Positions 1 to 8,249 of a stretch of 64,000 nucleotides of DNA are shown piece by piece. The notes under the pieces were generated by a model. It was given only the letters and a program-made list of their open reading frames with translations. It was not told the DNA's origin and ran no database searches. The position numbers were made by a program, and so were the translations under genes. The DNA comes from Sphingopyxis microcysteis (GTDB lineage: Bacteria > Pseudomonadota > Alphaproteobacteria > Sphingomonadales > Sphingomonadaceae), in contig NZ_JAANYY010000002.1 in the NCBI RefSeq assembly GCF_012274265.1, positions 620,001 to 684,000 of the forward strand. The letters run 5' to 3'. The first letter of the stretch is position 1. Each line of letters starts with the position of its first letter.

Positions 1-119
1 CCATCGCGCGCGAAAAGCAAATCAAGGCGGGGAGCCGTGCAAAAAAGCTCGCGCTGATCGAAGCTGACAATCCGCACTGGATCGACCTGTGGCCGACGAT
101 ATTGGACGGCAGCGAGTGA
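1..119 (+). CDS. GIY-YIG nuclease family protein, C-terminal fragment (cut by window edge)
   Basis: An open frame enters from the left edge (first full codon at position 3) and stops with TGA at 117-119. The visible 38 residues read IAREKQIKAGSRAKKLALIE and continue with a NPHW.DLW motif. This is the usual tail of small single-domain GIY-YIG endonuclease-like proteins (YhbQ/UPF0213 type), where the E-K-Q-I-K and W-x-D-L-W motifs close the fold. The catalytic GIY and YIG strands lie outside the window, so activity cannot be judged. A second GIY-YIG domain of a different subtype occurs at 20-21 kb. Confidence 0.75.
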   Translation, partial: IAREKQIKAGSRAKKLALIEADNPHWIDLWPTILDGSE

Positions 120-120
120 C

Positions 121-212
121 GCTCTGGATTGCTTCGCTACGCTCGCAATGACGATGCGTTATTGAGCCTCGTCATTACGAGGAGCGCTGCGACGAAGCAG
201 ACGAGAGAGGTC
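121..212. repeat. Palindromic intergenic repeat, family A (diverged copy)
   Basis: The left half (121-154) reads CTCTGGATTGCTTCGCTACG followed by CTCGCAATGACGA. The second half (about 168-200) is a diverged mirror beginning CGTCATTACGAGGAGCG. Well-preserved copies are at 14542, 41954, 47272 and 58989. It lies between two converging genes. Confidence 0.75.
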
Positions 213-239
213 GTAGGGCCGCGCTCGCAGTGATATCCC

Positions 240-1238
240 TTAAGCCCACCCCTCTAGCACCTGATCCTGCGGGCGATGGCCGTCGCACCAGGCGCGGATG
301 TTGGCGATGACTTTTTCACCCGATGCCTCGCGGCCCTCGATCGTTGCCGAGCCAAGGTGCGGGAGCAGCACGACATTGTCGAGCGCGAGCAGCGCCGGAT
401 CGACTGCGGGCTCATGGGTATACACATCGAGTCCGGCGCCAGCGATGCGCCCGGTCTGGAGCGCGGCGATCAGCGCCTTTTCGTCGACGATCTCGCCGCG
501 CGCGGTGTTGATGAGGTAGGCGGTGGGCTTCATCGATCCGATGCGCGCGGCGCTCACCATCTCGTGCGTTTCGGCGGTGTGCGGGCAGTGCAGCGTCACA
601 ATGTCGCTGATGCGCAGGAGGGTATCGACGCTGGCGTGATAGCTTGCGCCCAATTCTTCCTCGATCGCTTCGGGGAGGCGGCGGCGATTGTGATAATGAA
701 TCGACAGGCCAAAGGCCCGGGCGCGGCGCGCCACGGCCAAGCCGATGCGGCCCATGCCGATGATGCCGAGCAGCTTGCCGCCGACGCGGTGGCCCAGCAT
801 CGCGCTGGGCGCCCAGCCGGCCCATTGGCCCGATCGCATCAGTTTCTCGCCCTCGGCCAGCCGCCGCGGCACCGACAGGATCAGCGCCATCGTCATGTCG
901 GCAGTGTCTTCGGTGAAGACGCCGGGGGTGTTCGACACCATGATGCCCTTGGCGCGCGCCGCCGCGAGGTCGATATGATCGACCCCGGCGCCGAAGTTGG
1001 CGATCAGCTTGAGCCGCTCGCCCGCTGCGGCGATAACGTCGGCGTCGATCTCGTCGGTCACGGTCGGGACGAACACATCGCAGTCGGCGACCGCCGCCTT
1101 CAACTCGTCCTTGGTAAAGGCATGATCGTGCGCCGACAGCGCGACGTCGAACAATTCGGCCATGCGCGCCTCGACATGCGGCATCAGCTGGCGGGTGACG
1201 ATGACGCGCGGGCGTTTCGGGCGGGATGAATCGGGCAT
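240..1238 (-). CDS. D-isomer-specific 2-hydroxyacid dehydrogenase (glyoxylate/hydroxypyruvate reductase-like)
   Basis: A 332-residue cytoplasmic NAD(P)-dependent oxidoreductase that interconverts 2-keto acids and D-2-hydroxy acids. Visible features are the Rossmann nucleotide motif GMGRIG at residues 161-166, the catalytic Arg at 247 in INTARGE, Glu at 276 in THEP, and the acid-base His at 294 in LLPHLGSAT. Length fits the GyaR/GhrB group (about 320-335 residues). The open frame extends to 1400, but I start at the ATG at 1238 because the extra 54 residues are unlike the family and would run into the divergent SH3 gene. The true substrate (glyoxylate, hydroxypyruvate or another) cannot be told from sequence. 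Confidence 0.88.
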   Translation of the reverse strand: MPDSSRPKRPRVIVTRQLMPHVEARMAELFDVALSAHDHAFTKDELKAAVADCDVFVPTVTDEIDADVIAAAGERLKLIANFGAGVDHIDLAAARAKGIMVSNTPGVFTEDTADMTMALILSVPRRLAEGEKLMRSGQWAGWAPSAMLGHRVGGKLLGIIGMGRIGLAVARRARAFGLSIHYHNRRRLPEAIEEELGASYHASVDTLLRISDIVTLHCPHTAETHEMVSAARIGSMKPTAYLINTARGEIVDEKALIAALQTGRIAGAGLDVYTHEPAVDPALLALDNVVLLPHLGSATIEGREASGEKVIANIRAWCDGHRPQDQVLEGWA

Positions 1239-1372
1239 GGGGGTCGATAGAGCGCGCCGCGGCGCCACGGTCAAGGGTGCGAACGCAGAGAGAAGCTTGA
1301 AAAGGCTGGGGATGAACGCAGCCTTTTGCGCGGCGAGCGGTTGAATATCGGGTCCGAGTTTGACAAGGCAGA

Positions 1373-1834
1373 ATGATGACCAGCCGCCTGATATTCGCAA
1401 CTGCCGCGCTGCTCGCCGTCGTAGGACCGGCCGCGGCGCAGTCCGATCCCGTATTGCCCTACTGGGCGTCGATCAGCGTCGACGAGGCGCGGATGCGCAA
1501 GGGGCCGTCGCCCGACGTTCCGGTGATCTGGGAGTATCGGCGCAAGGATTTGCCGGTCAAGGTCGTCGCGCGGCACGAAACCTGGCGCAAGATCGAAGAC
1601 CCTGACGGAACGCAGGGCTGGATGGCGGCCCGGCTGCTCAGCCGCACACGGACCGCGATCGTGACCGGGGATATTCGCCCGATGCGTGAACAGGCCAGTG
1701 CCTCGGCCGCGATCGCCTATCGCGCCGAACCGGGTGTTGTCGGGCGGATCACCGAATGCAGCGCTGGCTGGTGCCTGTTCGACGTCAAAGGCCGCAAGGG
1801 CTGGATCCAGACCGACCATATCTGGGGCGATTGA
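1373..1834 (+). CDS. Secreted SH3-domain protein
   Basis: A 153-residue protein with a Sec signal peptide (hydrophobic stretch ending in PAAAQ near residue 23). The body matches two bacterial SH3-like repeats of the PF06347/SH3_4 kind: one starts at the ARMRKGPS motif and ends in GTQGWMAARLLS, the other starts near IRPMREQ and ends in KGWIQTDHIWG. Such periplasmic SH3 proteins are thought to bind peptidoglycan or partner proteins; no enzyme motif is visible. A second ATG lies one codon downstream and either could be used. It is divergent from the dehydrogenase gene and ends at a hairpin shared with the converging RcnB-like gene. Confidence 0.82.
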   Translation: MMTSRLIFATAALLAVVGPAAAQSDPVLPYWASISVDEARMRKGPSPDVPVIWEYRRKDLPVKVVARHETWRKIEDPDGTQGWMAARLLSRTRTAIVTGDIRPMREQASASAAIAYRAEPGVVGRITECSAGWCLFDVKGRKGWIQTDHIWGD

Positions 1835-1849
1835 TCGCCTGTATGTAAA

Positions 1850-1877
1850 AGGGCCGGACGGTTTCCCGCCCGACCCT
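1850..1877. terminator. Imperfect bidirectional hairpin between converging genes
   Basis: AGGGCCGGACGG, a TTTC loop, then CCGCCCGACCCT form a 12-bp stem with two mismatches. The minus-strand exit is followed by TTTTAC and the plus-strand exit by TTCC. It lies between the ends of the SH3 gene (1834) and the RcnB-like gene (1908), where a shared terminator is expected. Confidence 0.55.
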
Positions 1878-1907
1878 TCCTAGGTTGTCGGCTGACGCCG
1901 TTAGCGG

Positions 1908-2372
1908 TTAGCGCCACCGGAAATGGTTGCGGTAAACCTTGATCACCCGGCCGTTGCGCTCGTTGACGAGCAGCAGGTCATTATAATGACGCACATAGGT
2001 CAGGTTGCGACCGGCGCGCGGCACGCCCCAGCGGCTATCCCACGTCGGGCGATAGGCCGGTGCGTAGTAGTTCGGTCGGATCGTCGCACCGACCGCGAAC
2101 TGCTGGTAACGGAAGGGCGCGCGATAATTCTGGTAGCGCGTGTCGCGGCGCCAGTCGCGCTTGCTGTCGCGCAGATCCTGACGGGCGTCGCGCAACTCGC
2201 GGCGTTCTTCGCGAATGTCGCCACGGTCGCCATAGCGCTGCGCCTGACGCAGCTCGCGCTGTTCTTCGCGCACGTCGCGGCGGTCTTCGCGGATTTCGCG
2301 GGTCTGCGCCTGCGCGGCGGCAGGTACCATCATGGCGGCGATCAGGCCGACGGTCAGAAACTTGGTCTTCAT
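1908..2372 (-). CDS. RcnB-like periplasmic protein
   Basis: A 154-residue protein with a clear signal peptide (MKTKFLTVGLIAAMMV, cleavage after AAAQAQ). Residues about 24-78 form a highly charged Arg/Glu/Asp helix with repeated RE-x-R-R-D/E-L-R motifs. The C-terminal part (VGATIRPNYY to NGRVIKVYRNHFRWR) matches the RcnB fold (PF11776), whose E. coli founder influences nickel/cobalt homeostasis. In sphingomonads the family is broad and most members lack a tested role, so metal function here is only an inference. A good ribosome site (AAAGGA) precedes the ATG. A promoter-like GGAAC-N16-CGTA lies upstream. Confidence 0.8.
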   Translation of the reverse strand: MKTKFLTVGLIAAMMVPAAAQAQTREIREDRRDVREEQRELRQAQRYGDRGDIREERRELRDARQDLRDSKRDWRRDTRYQNYRAPFRYQQFAVGATIRPNYYAPAYRPTWDSRWGVPRAGRNLTYVRHYNDLLLVNERNGRVIKVYRNHFRWR

Positions 2373-2429
2373 AGGTCTATCCTTTCAATCCGTCAGGGGG
2401 AGGGGACTGCCCGATGACAAGGATAGATT

Positions 2430-2454
2430 TACGCGAGTCGATTTGAATTGTTCC
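2430..2454 (-). promoter_or_regulatory. Possible EcfG-type (general stress) promoter upstream of the RcnB-like gene
   Basis: Read on the minus strand, GGAAC (2454-2450), a 16-nt spacer and CGTA (2433-2430) lie 58 nt upstream of the ATG at 2372. The alphaproteobacterial EcfG consensus is GGAAC-N16/17-CGTT, so this differs at one base. This is a pattern match only. Confidence 0.35.
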
Positions 2455-2560
2455 GGAACGGCGCGTTTATTTTCAGGACATTAGTGTCGCAATTTGTCGC
2501 GGTGATGCGATGGGGTGATGCGGTCGTGCGGCGTGTAGATGGAACTCTTCCGGAAAGCAC

Positions 2561-2668
2561 TGCGCCCCTGCGAAGGCAGGGGCCCATTGCCCGAACTGTC
2601 GTCTTGCAAATCTCTGCGGCGTAAAAACGGAACGACAGGAGATGGGCCCCTGCCTTCGCAGGGGCACA
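2561..2668. repeat. Palindromic intergenic repeat, family B variant
   Basis: The left arm TGCGCCCCTGCGAAGGCAGG continues with GGCCCA, and the right arm TGGGCCCCTGCCTTCGCAGG continues with GGCA. The two near-complementary arms flank about 56 nt. It resembles the GTCGCCCCCGCGAAGGCGGG family at 25158, 30789, 38471 and 61686. It fills most of the 312-base space (2373-2684) between the thiolase end and the RcnB-like start; apart from the promoter-like motif at 2430-2454 I see nothing else there. Confidence 0.75.
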
Positions 2669-2684
2669 GCCACATGGATGCGCT

Positions 2685-3872
2685 TTAAACCAGCTCGACC
2701 GCGACCGCGGTGGCTTCGCCGCCGCCGATGCACAGGCTGGCGATGCCGCGCGTCTTGCCGTGGCGCTGGAGCGCCGCAATCAGCGTCGTGATGATGCGCG
2801 TACCGCTGGCGCCGATCGGATGGCCGAGCGCGGTTGCGCCGCCATGGACGTTGATCTTTTCGTGCGGAATGCCGAGGTCGTGCATCGCGAACATCGCGAC
2901 GCAGGCAAAGGCTTCGTTGACTTCGAACAGATCGACGTCGCCGATCGTCCAGCCCGCCTTCGCCAGCACCTTGTTGATCGCGCCGACGGGGGCGATGGTG
3001 AAATCCTTCGGTTCCTGCGCGTGCGCGGCGTGCGCGACGAGGCGCGCGACGGGCTTCGCGCCCTTGGCGTCCGCGATCGACTGGCGCGTAAGCACCACCG
3101 CGGCGGCGCCGTCCGAAATCGAGCTGCTGGTCGCCGCCGTGATCGTGCCGTCCTTGGCAAAGGCGGGCTTCAGAGTCGGGATCTTGTCGGGCATTGCCTT
3201 GCCGGGGGCTTCGTCGGTATCGACGATGGTGTCGCCCTTGCGGCCCGCGATCGTCACCGGCGCGATTTCGGCGGCGAAAGCGCCGTCGGTGATCGCGGCC
3301 TTGGCGCGGCTCAGCGAGGCGAGCGTGTAGTCGTCCTGCGCCTGGCGGCTGAGCTGGTAGGCGTCGGCGGTGTCCTGTGCGAACGTCCCCATCGCACGGC
3401 CTGCTTCATAAGCGTCTTCCAGCCCGTCGAGGAACATATGGTCATAGGCGGTGTCGTGGCCGATGCGCGCGCCGCCGCGATGCTTCTTGAGCAGATAGGG
3501 GGCGTTGGTCATCGATTCCATGCCGCCCGCGACGATCAGGTCGACGCTCCCCGCGGCGAGCGCTTCGGCGCCCATGATCACCGTCTGCATCCCCGAACCG
3601 CATACCTTGTTGACCGTCGTCGCCTGCACCGATTTGGGCAGGCCCGCCTTGATCGCGGCCTGGCGCGCGGGCGCCTGGCCAAGGCCAGCGGGCAGGACGC
3701 AGCCCATATAGATACGCTCGATATCGTCACCCGCGACGCCCGCGCGCTCGACCGCCGCCTTCACTGCGGTCGCGCCCAAGTCGGTAGCGGTCGCATCGGA
3801 CAGGCTGCCCTGCATGCTGCCCATCGGGGTGCGGGCGTAGGACAGAAAGACGACGGGATCGGTGGCAGCCAT
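2685..3872 (-). CDS. Thiolase (acetyl-CoA C-acetyltransferase type)
   Basis: A 395-residue thiolase of the usual family length. The nucleophilic Cys is at residue 91 in VNKVCGSGMQ, the NEAFA motif is present, His351 lies in the GGATALGHPIGASG motif, and the second Cys is at 381 in LCIGGGEA. These four elements define a catalytically complete thiolase. The short form without long insertions resembles biosynthetic acetoacetyl-CoA thiolases (AtoB/PhaA) more than FadA, but substrate range cannot be fixed from sequence. It could serve acetoacetyl-CoA formation, ketone-body use or the last step of beta-oxidation. It stands alone, with no PhaB or FadB neighbour. Confidence 0.92.
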   Translation of the reverse strand: MAATDPVVFLSYARTPMGSMQGSLSDATATDLGATAVKAAVERAGVAGDDIERIYMGCVLPAGLGQAPARQAAIKAGLPKSVQATTVNKVCGSGMQTVIMGAEALAAGSVDLIVAGGMESMTNAPYLLKKHRGGARIGHDTAYDHMFLDGLEDAYEAGRAMGTFAQDTADAYQLSRQAQDDYTLASLSRAKAAITDGAFAAEIAPVTIAGRKGDTIVDTDEAPGKAMPDKIPTLKPAFAKDGTITAATSSSISDGAAAVVLTRQSIADAKGAKPVARLVAHAAHAQEPKDFTIAPVGAINKVLAKAGWTIGDVDLFEVNEAFACVAMFAMHDLGIPHEKINVHGGATALGHPIGASGTRIITTLIAALQRHGKTRGIASLCIGGGEATAVAVELV

Positions 3873-4170
3873 GGGACAAGACTCCGTAAGGGAAAACAGG
3901 ATCGGCGGCCCGATTAGCGGAAATGCTGCAACTGCGAAAGGGGGTGATATAGCGCACCGCTTTTGTCGGGACGGGGCGACCCACCCGCGCGGCGTGGGTT
4001 CAAAGTTCAGTAAAGTTCAGCCCAACGACGAGCCCTGCGGCCTAGCTACCCGCGGTGGAATCGCGTGTCTGGGCGGGCGTGTCGTCATTCCTCTGCCATG
4101 TTGAAGCATGGCGAAATATAATAGGAAAGCGGTTTCTTTGCCGCCGGGTGTCAAAGGCAAGGACGGTATT

Positions 4171-5001
4171 TCAACCGTCCAGCCAATCGCAATTAATCTC
4201 TCCCCTATGCCCCTCCGGCGCGAGCGCGCGCCGCATGGCTTCCAGCAGCGGCGGCAACGCCTGCGTGAAGGCATAGGGCGGGTTGACGATGAAAAGGCCC
4301 GCGCCATTATAGATGTCGGGCTGATCGCGATCGTACAGCCAATGCTCGACCACCAGAAACTTGGGGATTCCGAGATTTCGCAACTGCTGCTTCCACCGCC
4401 GATGCGTTTCGCGGTCCTTCAGCGGAAACCAGATCACCGTGACGCCATGCGCCCATTTGCGATGCGCGGCGGCGAGGGTCGATGTGATGCGCGCGCGTTC
4501 GTCGGTCTGCTCGTAGGGCGGATCGACCACCACCACGCCGCGCGGGGTGCGCGTCGGCAGCAGCGCCAGCCAAAGCTCGTAGGCGTCGCGCTGATGCACG
4601 GCGGCGGATGTGCCCCGCATCGCGCCGCGCAGGGTGTAAGCGTCATCGGGATGCTTTTCGTTGAGGACCAGAAAATCCTGCGGTCGCAGAAGCTGCGCCA
4701 GAACCTGCGGCGAGCCGGGGTAGAGGCGCGGCTCCGCCCCGGCATTCACCGCCCGCACGGCGGCGCGATAGTCGTCCAATAAGGGATTGTCGTCGGCAAA
4801 GGCGCGCAGCACGCCCTGCGCGGCCTCGCCGGTGCGCTGGGCCTCCTCGCTGCCAAGATCGTACAGGCCGCAACCGGCATGGGTGTCGATCAGGGTCAAC
4901 GGCCCCTCTTTGAGTTGCAAGGCCCGCACGAGCGCGATCAGCAGGCCGTGCTTTACGACATCGGCGCTATTGCCGGCATGGAAGGAATGACGATAATTCA
5001 T
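4171..5001 (-). CDS. rlmJ: 23S rRNA (adenine(2030)-N(6))-methyltransferase
   Basis: A 276-residue protein beginning MNYRHSFHAGNSADVVKH, the diagnostic N-terminus of RlmJ (E. coli MLSYRHSFHAGNHADVLKH). The SAM-binding loop is LIDTHAGCGLYDL (residues 37-49) and the catalytic DPPY tetrad is at 160-163, as in N6-adenine methyltransferases. It methylates A2030 of 23S rRNA before ribosome assembly is complete. Length matches the family (about 280). It is divergent from the aldehyde dehydrogenase gene; nothing links the two functionally. The 298 bases downstream (3873-4170) hold no gene I can support. Confidence 0.93.
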   Translation of the reverse strand: MNYRHSFHAGNSADVVKHGLLIALVRALQLKEGPLTLIDTHAGCGLYDLGSEEAQRTGEAAQGVLRAFADDNPLLDDYRAAVRAVNAGAEPRLYPGSPQVLAQLLRPQDFLVLNEKHPDDAYTLRGAMRGTSAAVHQRDAYELWLALLPTRTPRGVVVVDPPYEQTDERARITSTLAAAHRKWAHGVTVIWFPLKDRETHRRWKQQLRNLGIPKFLVVEHWLYDRDQPDIYNGAGLFIVNPPYAFTQALPPLLEAMRRALAPEGHRGEINCDWLDG

Positions 5002-5252
5002 GGCAATTCAAAATCCCGTCGATTTGCCTTCATGCGGACGGCCGGGCGCAGCAGCCGAGCGCGAGGCGGTGAAAGCAATCAATCGGGTGCCCGTATAGCG
5101 TCGGGCGGGAAGCTTCAAAGCTTTCTGCGCAACGCTTGGCCCCACGATGACGATCGTCGCCAGAGGCGGAGATGTCGCGGACGCGGGTTTCAACTTGCAA
5201 CGCACCGCGCGTCATGGTGAAGTCGCGCAAATCGAAACAGGGGAGACGGGTC

Positions 5253-6707
5253 ATGGCCACCGCCATCAAGCAGGATATCACCGGCGAAACCGCACGGATG
5301 CACAAGATACTCGCGGCGCAGAAGGCGAGCTTTACCGCAGCGATGCCTGAAAGCCTGAGCGTCCGCACCGACCGTATCGACCGCGCGATCGCCTTGCTCG
5401 TCGACAATGCCGAGGATTTCGCCAAGGCGGTCAGCGAGGATTTCGGGCATCGCAGCCGCGAACAGACGCTGATGACCGACATCATGCCCTCGGTCAGCGC
5501 GCTCAAGCATGCGAAGAAGCATATGGCCGCCTGGTCGAAGGGCGAGAAACGGAAGCCCACCTTTCCGCTCGGCCTGCTCGGCGCGAAGGCGGAGGTCGTC
5601 TATCAGCCCAAGGGCGTCGTCGGCGTTGTCGCGCCGTGGAATTTTCCGGTCGGCATGGTGTTCGTGCCGATGGCGGGGATACTCGCGGCGGGCAATCGCG
5701 CGATGATCAAGCCGAGCGAGTTTACCGAGAATGTCTCGGCGCTGATCGCGCGGCTGGTGCCCGAATATTTCGATGAGACCGAAATGGCGGTGTTTACGGG
5801 CGATGCCGATGTCGGGGTCGCCTTTTCGAAGCTCGCGTTCGACCATCTGATCTTTACCGGCGCGACGAGCGTCGGGCGCCACATCATGCGCGCCGCGGCG
5901 GACAATCTGGTGCCGGTGACGCTGGAGCTGGGGGGCAAGTCGCCGACCTTTATCGGGCGCAGCGCGAACAAGGATCTGGTCGGGCAGCGCGTGGCGCTCG
6001 GCAAGATGATGAACGCAGGGCAGATCTGCCTTGCTCCCGATTATCTGTTGGTGGCGGAGGATCAGGAGGGCGAAGTCATCGACAGCGTCACCAAGGGCGC
6101 GACCGCGCTTTATCCGACGCTCCTCGCCAATGACGACTATACGTCGGTGGTGAACGGCCGCAATTATGATCGGCTGCAATCCTATCTGGCCGACGCGCGC
6201 GAAAAGGGCGCCGAAGTGATCGAGGTCAATCCGGCGGGCGAGGATTTCGCGAGTGCCAATGGCCACAAGATGCCGCTCCACATCGTCCGCAATCCGACCG
6301 ACGACATGAAGGTGATGCAGGAGGAAATCTTTGGCCCGATCCTGCCGGTCAAGACCTACAAGACGATCGATGAGGCGATCGATTATGTGAACGCGAACGA
6401 TCGCCCGCTCGGGCTCTATTATTTCGGGCAGGACAAGAGCGAGGAGGACCGCGTGCTGACGCGGACGATCTCGGGCGGGGTGACGGTCAACGACGTGCTG
6501 TTCCACAATGCGATGGAGGATCTGCCGTTCGGCGGGGTCGGTCCGTCGGGGATGGGCAATTATCACGGCGTCGACGGCTTCCGCACCTTCAGTCATGCGC
6601 GCGCGGTTTATCGCCAGCCGAAGCTCGACGTTGCCGGGCTGGCGGGTTTCAAGCCGCCCTATGGCAAGGCGACGGCGAAGACGTTGGCGAAGGAATTGAA
6701 GAAATAG
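5253..6707 (+). CDS. Aldehyde dehydrogenase, coniferyl-aldehyde dehydrogenase type
   Basis: A 484-residue NAD(P)-dependent aldehyde dehydrogenase. The catalytic Cys is at 259 (NAGQICLAPDY), the general-base Glu at 225 (LELGGKSP), the oxyanion Asn at 130 (APWNFP) and the cofactor Lys at 153 (IKPSE). The N-terminus and the QIC-L-APDY motif fit the CalB/coniferyl aldehyde dehydrogenase subgroup, which oxidises aromatic and medium-chain aldehydes. The frame opens at 5172, but the ATG at 5253 has a clear ribosome site (GGGGAGA about 8 nt upstream) and matches family starts. It stands alone between rlmJ and a palindromic repeat, so the physiological substrate is unknown. Confidence 0.88.
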   Translation: MATAIKQDITGETARMHKILAAQKASFTAAMPESLSVRTDRIDRAIALLVDNAEDFAKAVSEDFGHRSREQTLMTDIMPSVSALKHAKKHMAAWSKGEKRKPTFPLGLLGAKAEVVYQPKGVVGVVAPWNFPVGMVFVPMAGILAAGNRAMIKPSEFTENVSALIARLVPEYFDETEMAVFTGDADVGVAFSKLAFDHLIFTGATSVGRHIMRAAADNLVPVTLELGGKSPTFIGRSANKDLVGQRVALGKMMNAGQICLAPDYLLVAEDQEGEVIDSVTKGATALYPTLLANDDYTSVVNGRNYDRLQSYLADAREKGAEVIEVNPAGEDFASANGHKMPLHIVRNPTDDMKVMQEEIFGPILPVKTYKTIDEAIDYVNANDRPLGLYYFGQDKSEEDRVLTRTISGGVTVNDVLFHNAMEDLPFGGVGPSGMGNYHGVDGFRTFSHARAVYRQPKLDVAGLAGFKPPYGKATAKTLAKELKK

Positions 6708-6730
6708 GTAAACCACAGCGACAAAATCAC

Positions 6731-6796
6731 CGTAGGCCTGAGCCTGTCGAAGGGCGCCTCTCGGATATGCGCCTTTCGACAGGCTCAGGGCTATGG
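6731..6796. repeat. Palindromic intergenic repeat, family C
   Basis: The arms CCTGAGCCTGTCGAAGGGCG and CGCCTTTCGACAGGCTCAGG flank a short loop. It sits between two converging genes. A second copy is at 27790-27855. Confidence 0.85.
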
Positions 6797-6816
6797 TCTT
6801 TGTCTCAGCGGCGACC

Positions 6817-7935
6817 TCAATCCGCCCCGGCGATCTTGATATCCTTGCCCAGCAGCGTTTTCACATAGACCCGCTGCACCAGCACATAGACCACGACCGT
6901 CAGCGGCGCCGCGAGCAGCACGCCGAGGAAGCCGAACAAGACCCCCGCCGCGACCACCGCGAACAGCAGCACCGCGGGCGGCACGTCGACCGCCTGTTTC
7001 TGGATCATCGGTTGCAGGAAATTGCCCTGCAATTGCTGAATGACGAGGAACAGGACCAGCGTCCACAGCGCGGTCGCGGGTGATACGGTGAAGGCGAGCA
7101 ACACCGCGGGGACGCCCGCGATGATCGGGCCGATCATCGGAATGACGTCGAGCAGGCCGGCGATCAGGCCGAGCCCGCCCGCTGCCGGAACGCCAAGCAG
7201 CGCCAGCCCTGCCCAGGTCAGCGCCGCGACGACCAGCGACGACACCGCTTGGCCGACCATCCAGCCCTTCAGCCCGCGCCCGGCATCGTCGAGCGCCAGC
7301 GCGGCGGTTTCTTCGGCCTTGGCGGGCATCAGCAGCAGCAGGCCGCGGCGGTAGGTGGCGGGATCGCTGGCGAGGAAGATCGCCGCGACCAGCACCAGCA
7401 CGAAATCGGCGATGCCGCTGCCTGCGGCCAGCGCATAGCCGCCCGCTTGCGACACGAGCTGCGATATGTCGTTGCCGCCGACTTCGGCGAGTTCGCGTAC
7501 GCGCTCGCCGAGGCCATAGCGGTCGAGGAAGGCTTCCACCCCTTGCAAGGCGCGCGGGACCTGCTGGCGGATCGTATCGACCTCGTTCGCGAGCTGCGAT
7601 CCGAACAGCACGAAGGCGCCGACAAAGACGGCGATGATCCCCGCCACCGATCCGGCCAGCGCGAAACCGCGCTTCATGCCGGTCCGGCGCACCAGCCAGC
7701 TGGCGATGGCGTCGAAGATCGCGCCCAGCACGATCGCGGCGAACACCAGCATGAAAAAGCGGGTGAGGGTGATCGCCAGCCACGCGACCCCGATGATCGC
7801 AATGACGATCAGCGCCGTCATCGCGATCTTGCCGGGGCCGAACGCCGCGGCGGTGGCTGGCTGCGCGCGGGCGGGCTTGGCGGGGGCGCGGCGCGATGGC
7901 GATGCAGCGGGGGCTGGCTTGCTCTTGTCGGTCAT
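6817..7935 (-). CDS. AI-2E family transporter / PerM-type permease
   Basis: A 372-residue inner-membrane protein with about seven to eight hydrophobic segments. A Pro/Ala/Lys-rich cytoplasmic N-terminus (residues 1-34) precedes a first pair of helices near 37-75. The conserved C-terminal core contains GLLDVIPMIGPIIAG and QQLQGNFLQPMIQ, the signature of the AI-2E transporter family (PF01594). Family members include TqsA, linked to autoinducer-2 export, and Na+/H+ antiporters, so the transported species here is unknown. It converges on the aldehyde dehydrogenase gene across a palindromic repeat. Confidence 0.88.
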   Translation of the reverse strand: MTDKSKPAPAASPSRRAPAKPARAQPATAAAFGPGKIAMTALIVIAIIGVAWLAITLTRFFMLVFAAIVLGAIFDAIASWLVRRTGMKRGFALAGSVAGIIAVFVGAFVLFGSQLANEVDTIRQQVPRALQGVEAFLDRYGLGERVRELAEVGGNDISQLVSQAGGYALAAGSGIADFVLVLVAAIFLASDPATYRRGLLLLMPAKAEETAALALDDAGRGLKGWMVGQAVSSLVVAALTWAGLALLGVPAAGGLGLIAGLLDVIPMIGPIIAGVPAVLLAFTVSPATALWTLVLFLVIQQLQGNFLQPMIQKQAVDVPPAVLLFAVVAAGVLFGFLGVLLAAPLTVVVYVLVQRVYVKTLLGKDIKIAGAD

Positions 7936-8054
7936 GCCACCGTCTTATGCACGATGCCGCTTATCCACTAGACTAAAACCACCTTTCTGTGGCAACGGCA
8001 CGTCCGCATCGGTCGTCCGGCGGGAATCAGTCCCGGCGCGGGCGCCGTCCACGG

Positions 8055-8139
8055 GCCCCTGTGGTGAAATTGGTAGACGCGCCGCACTCAAAATGCGGTT
8101 CCGCAAGGAGTGCTGGTTCGAGTCCGGCCAGGGGCACCA
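8055..8139 (+). tRNA. tRNA-Leu (anticodon CAA)
   Basis: An 85-nt cloverleaf. The acceptor stem is GCCCCTG (8055-8061) with CAGGGGC (8129-8135), followed by discriminator A and an encoded CCA. The D-arm contains TGGTAGAC. The anticodon stem is CCGCA/TGCGG with loop CTCAAAA, giving anticodon CAA at 8089-8091 (reads UUG). A long variable arm typical of class II tRNA-Leu follows, and the T-arm is GCTGG-TTCGAGT-CCGGC. Confidence 0.96.
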
Positions 8140-8249
8140 TCATCTTTTCAGCCGCCTTTGCGAACAGAGAAAATGGCGGACCGCGTGGCGGCCCGCCAAG
8201 GTTTCGACCGGCGTGCTTGGGGTCATCGCCGGTCGCTCCGTTCGATTGC

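Noticed and set aside
2429..2779. Minus-strand ORFs over the repeat at 2.5 kb
   Set aside because: They consist largely of the translated palindromic repeat and overlap the thiolase end.
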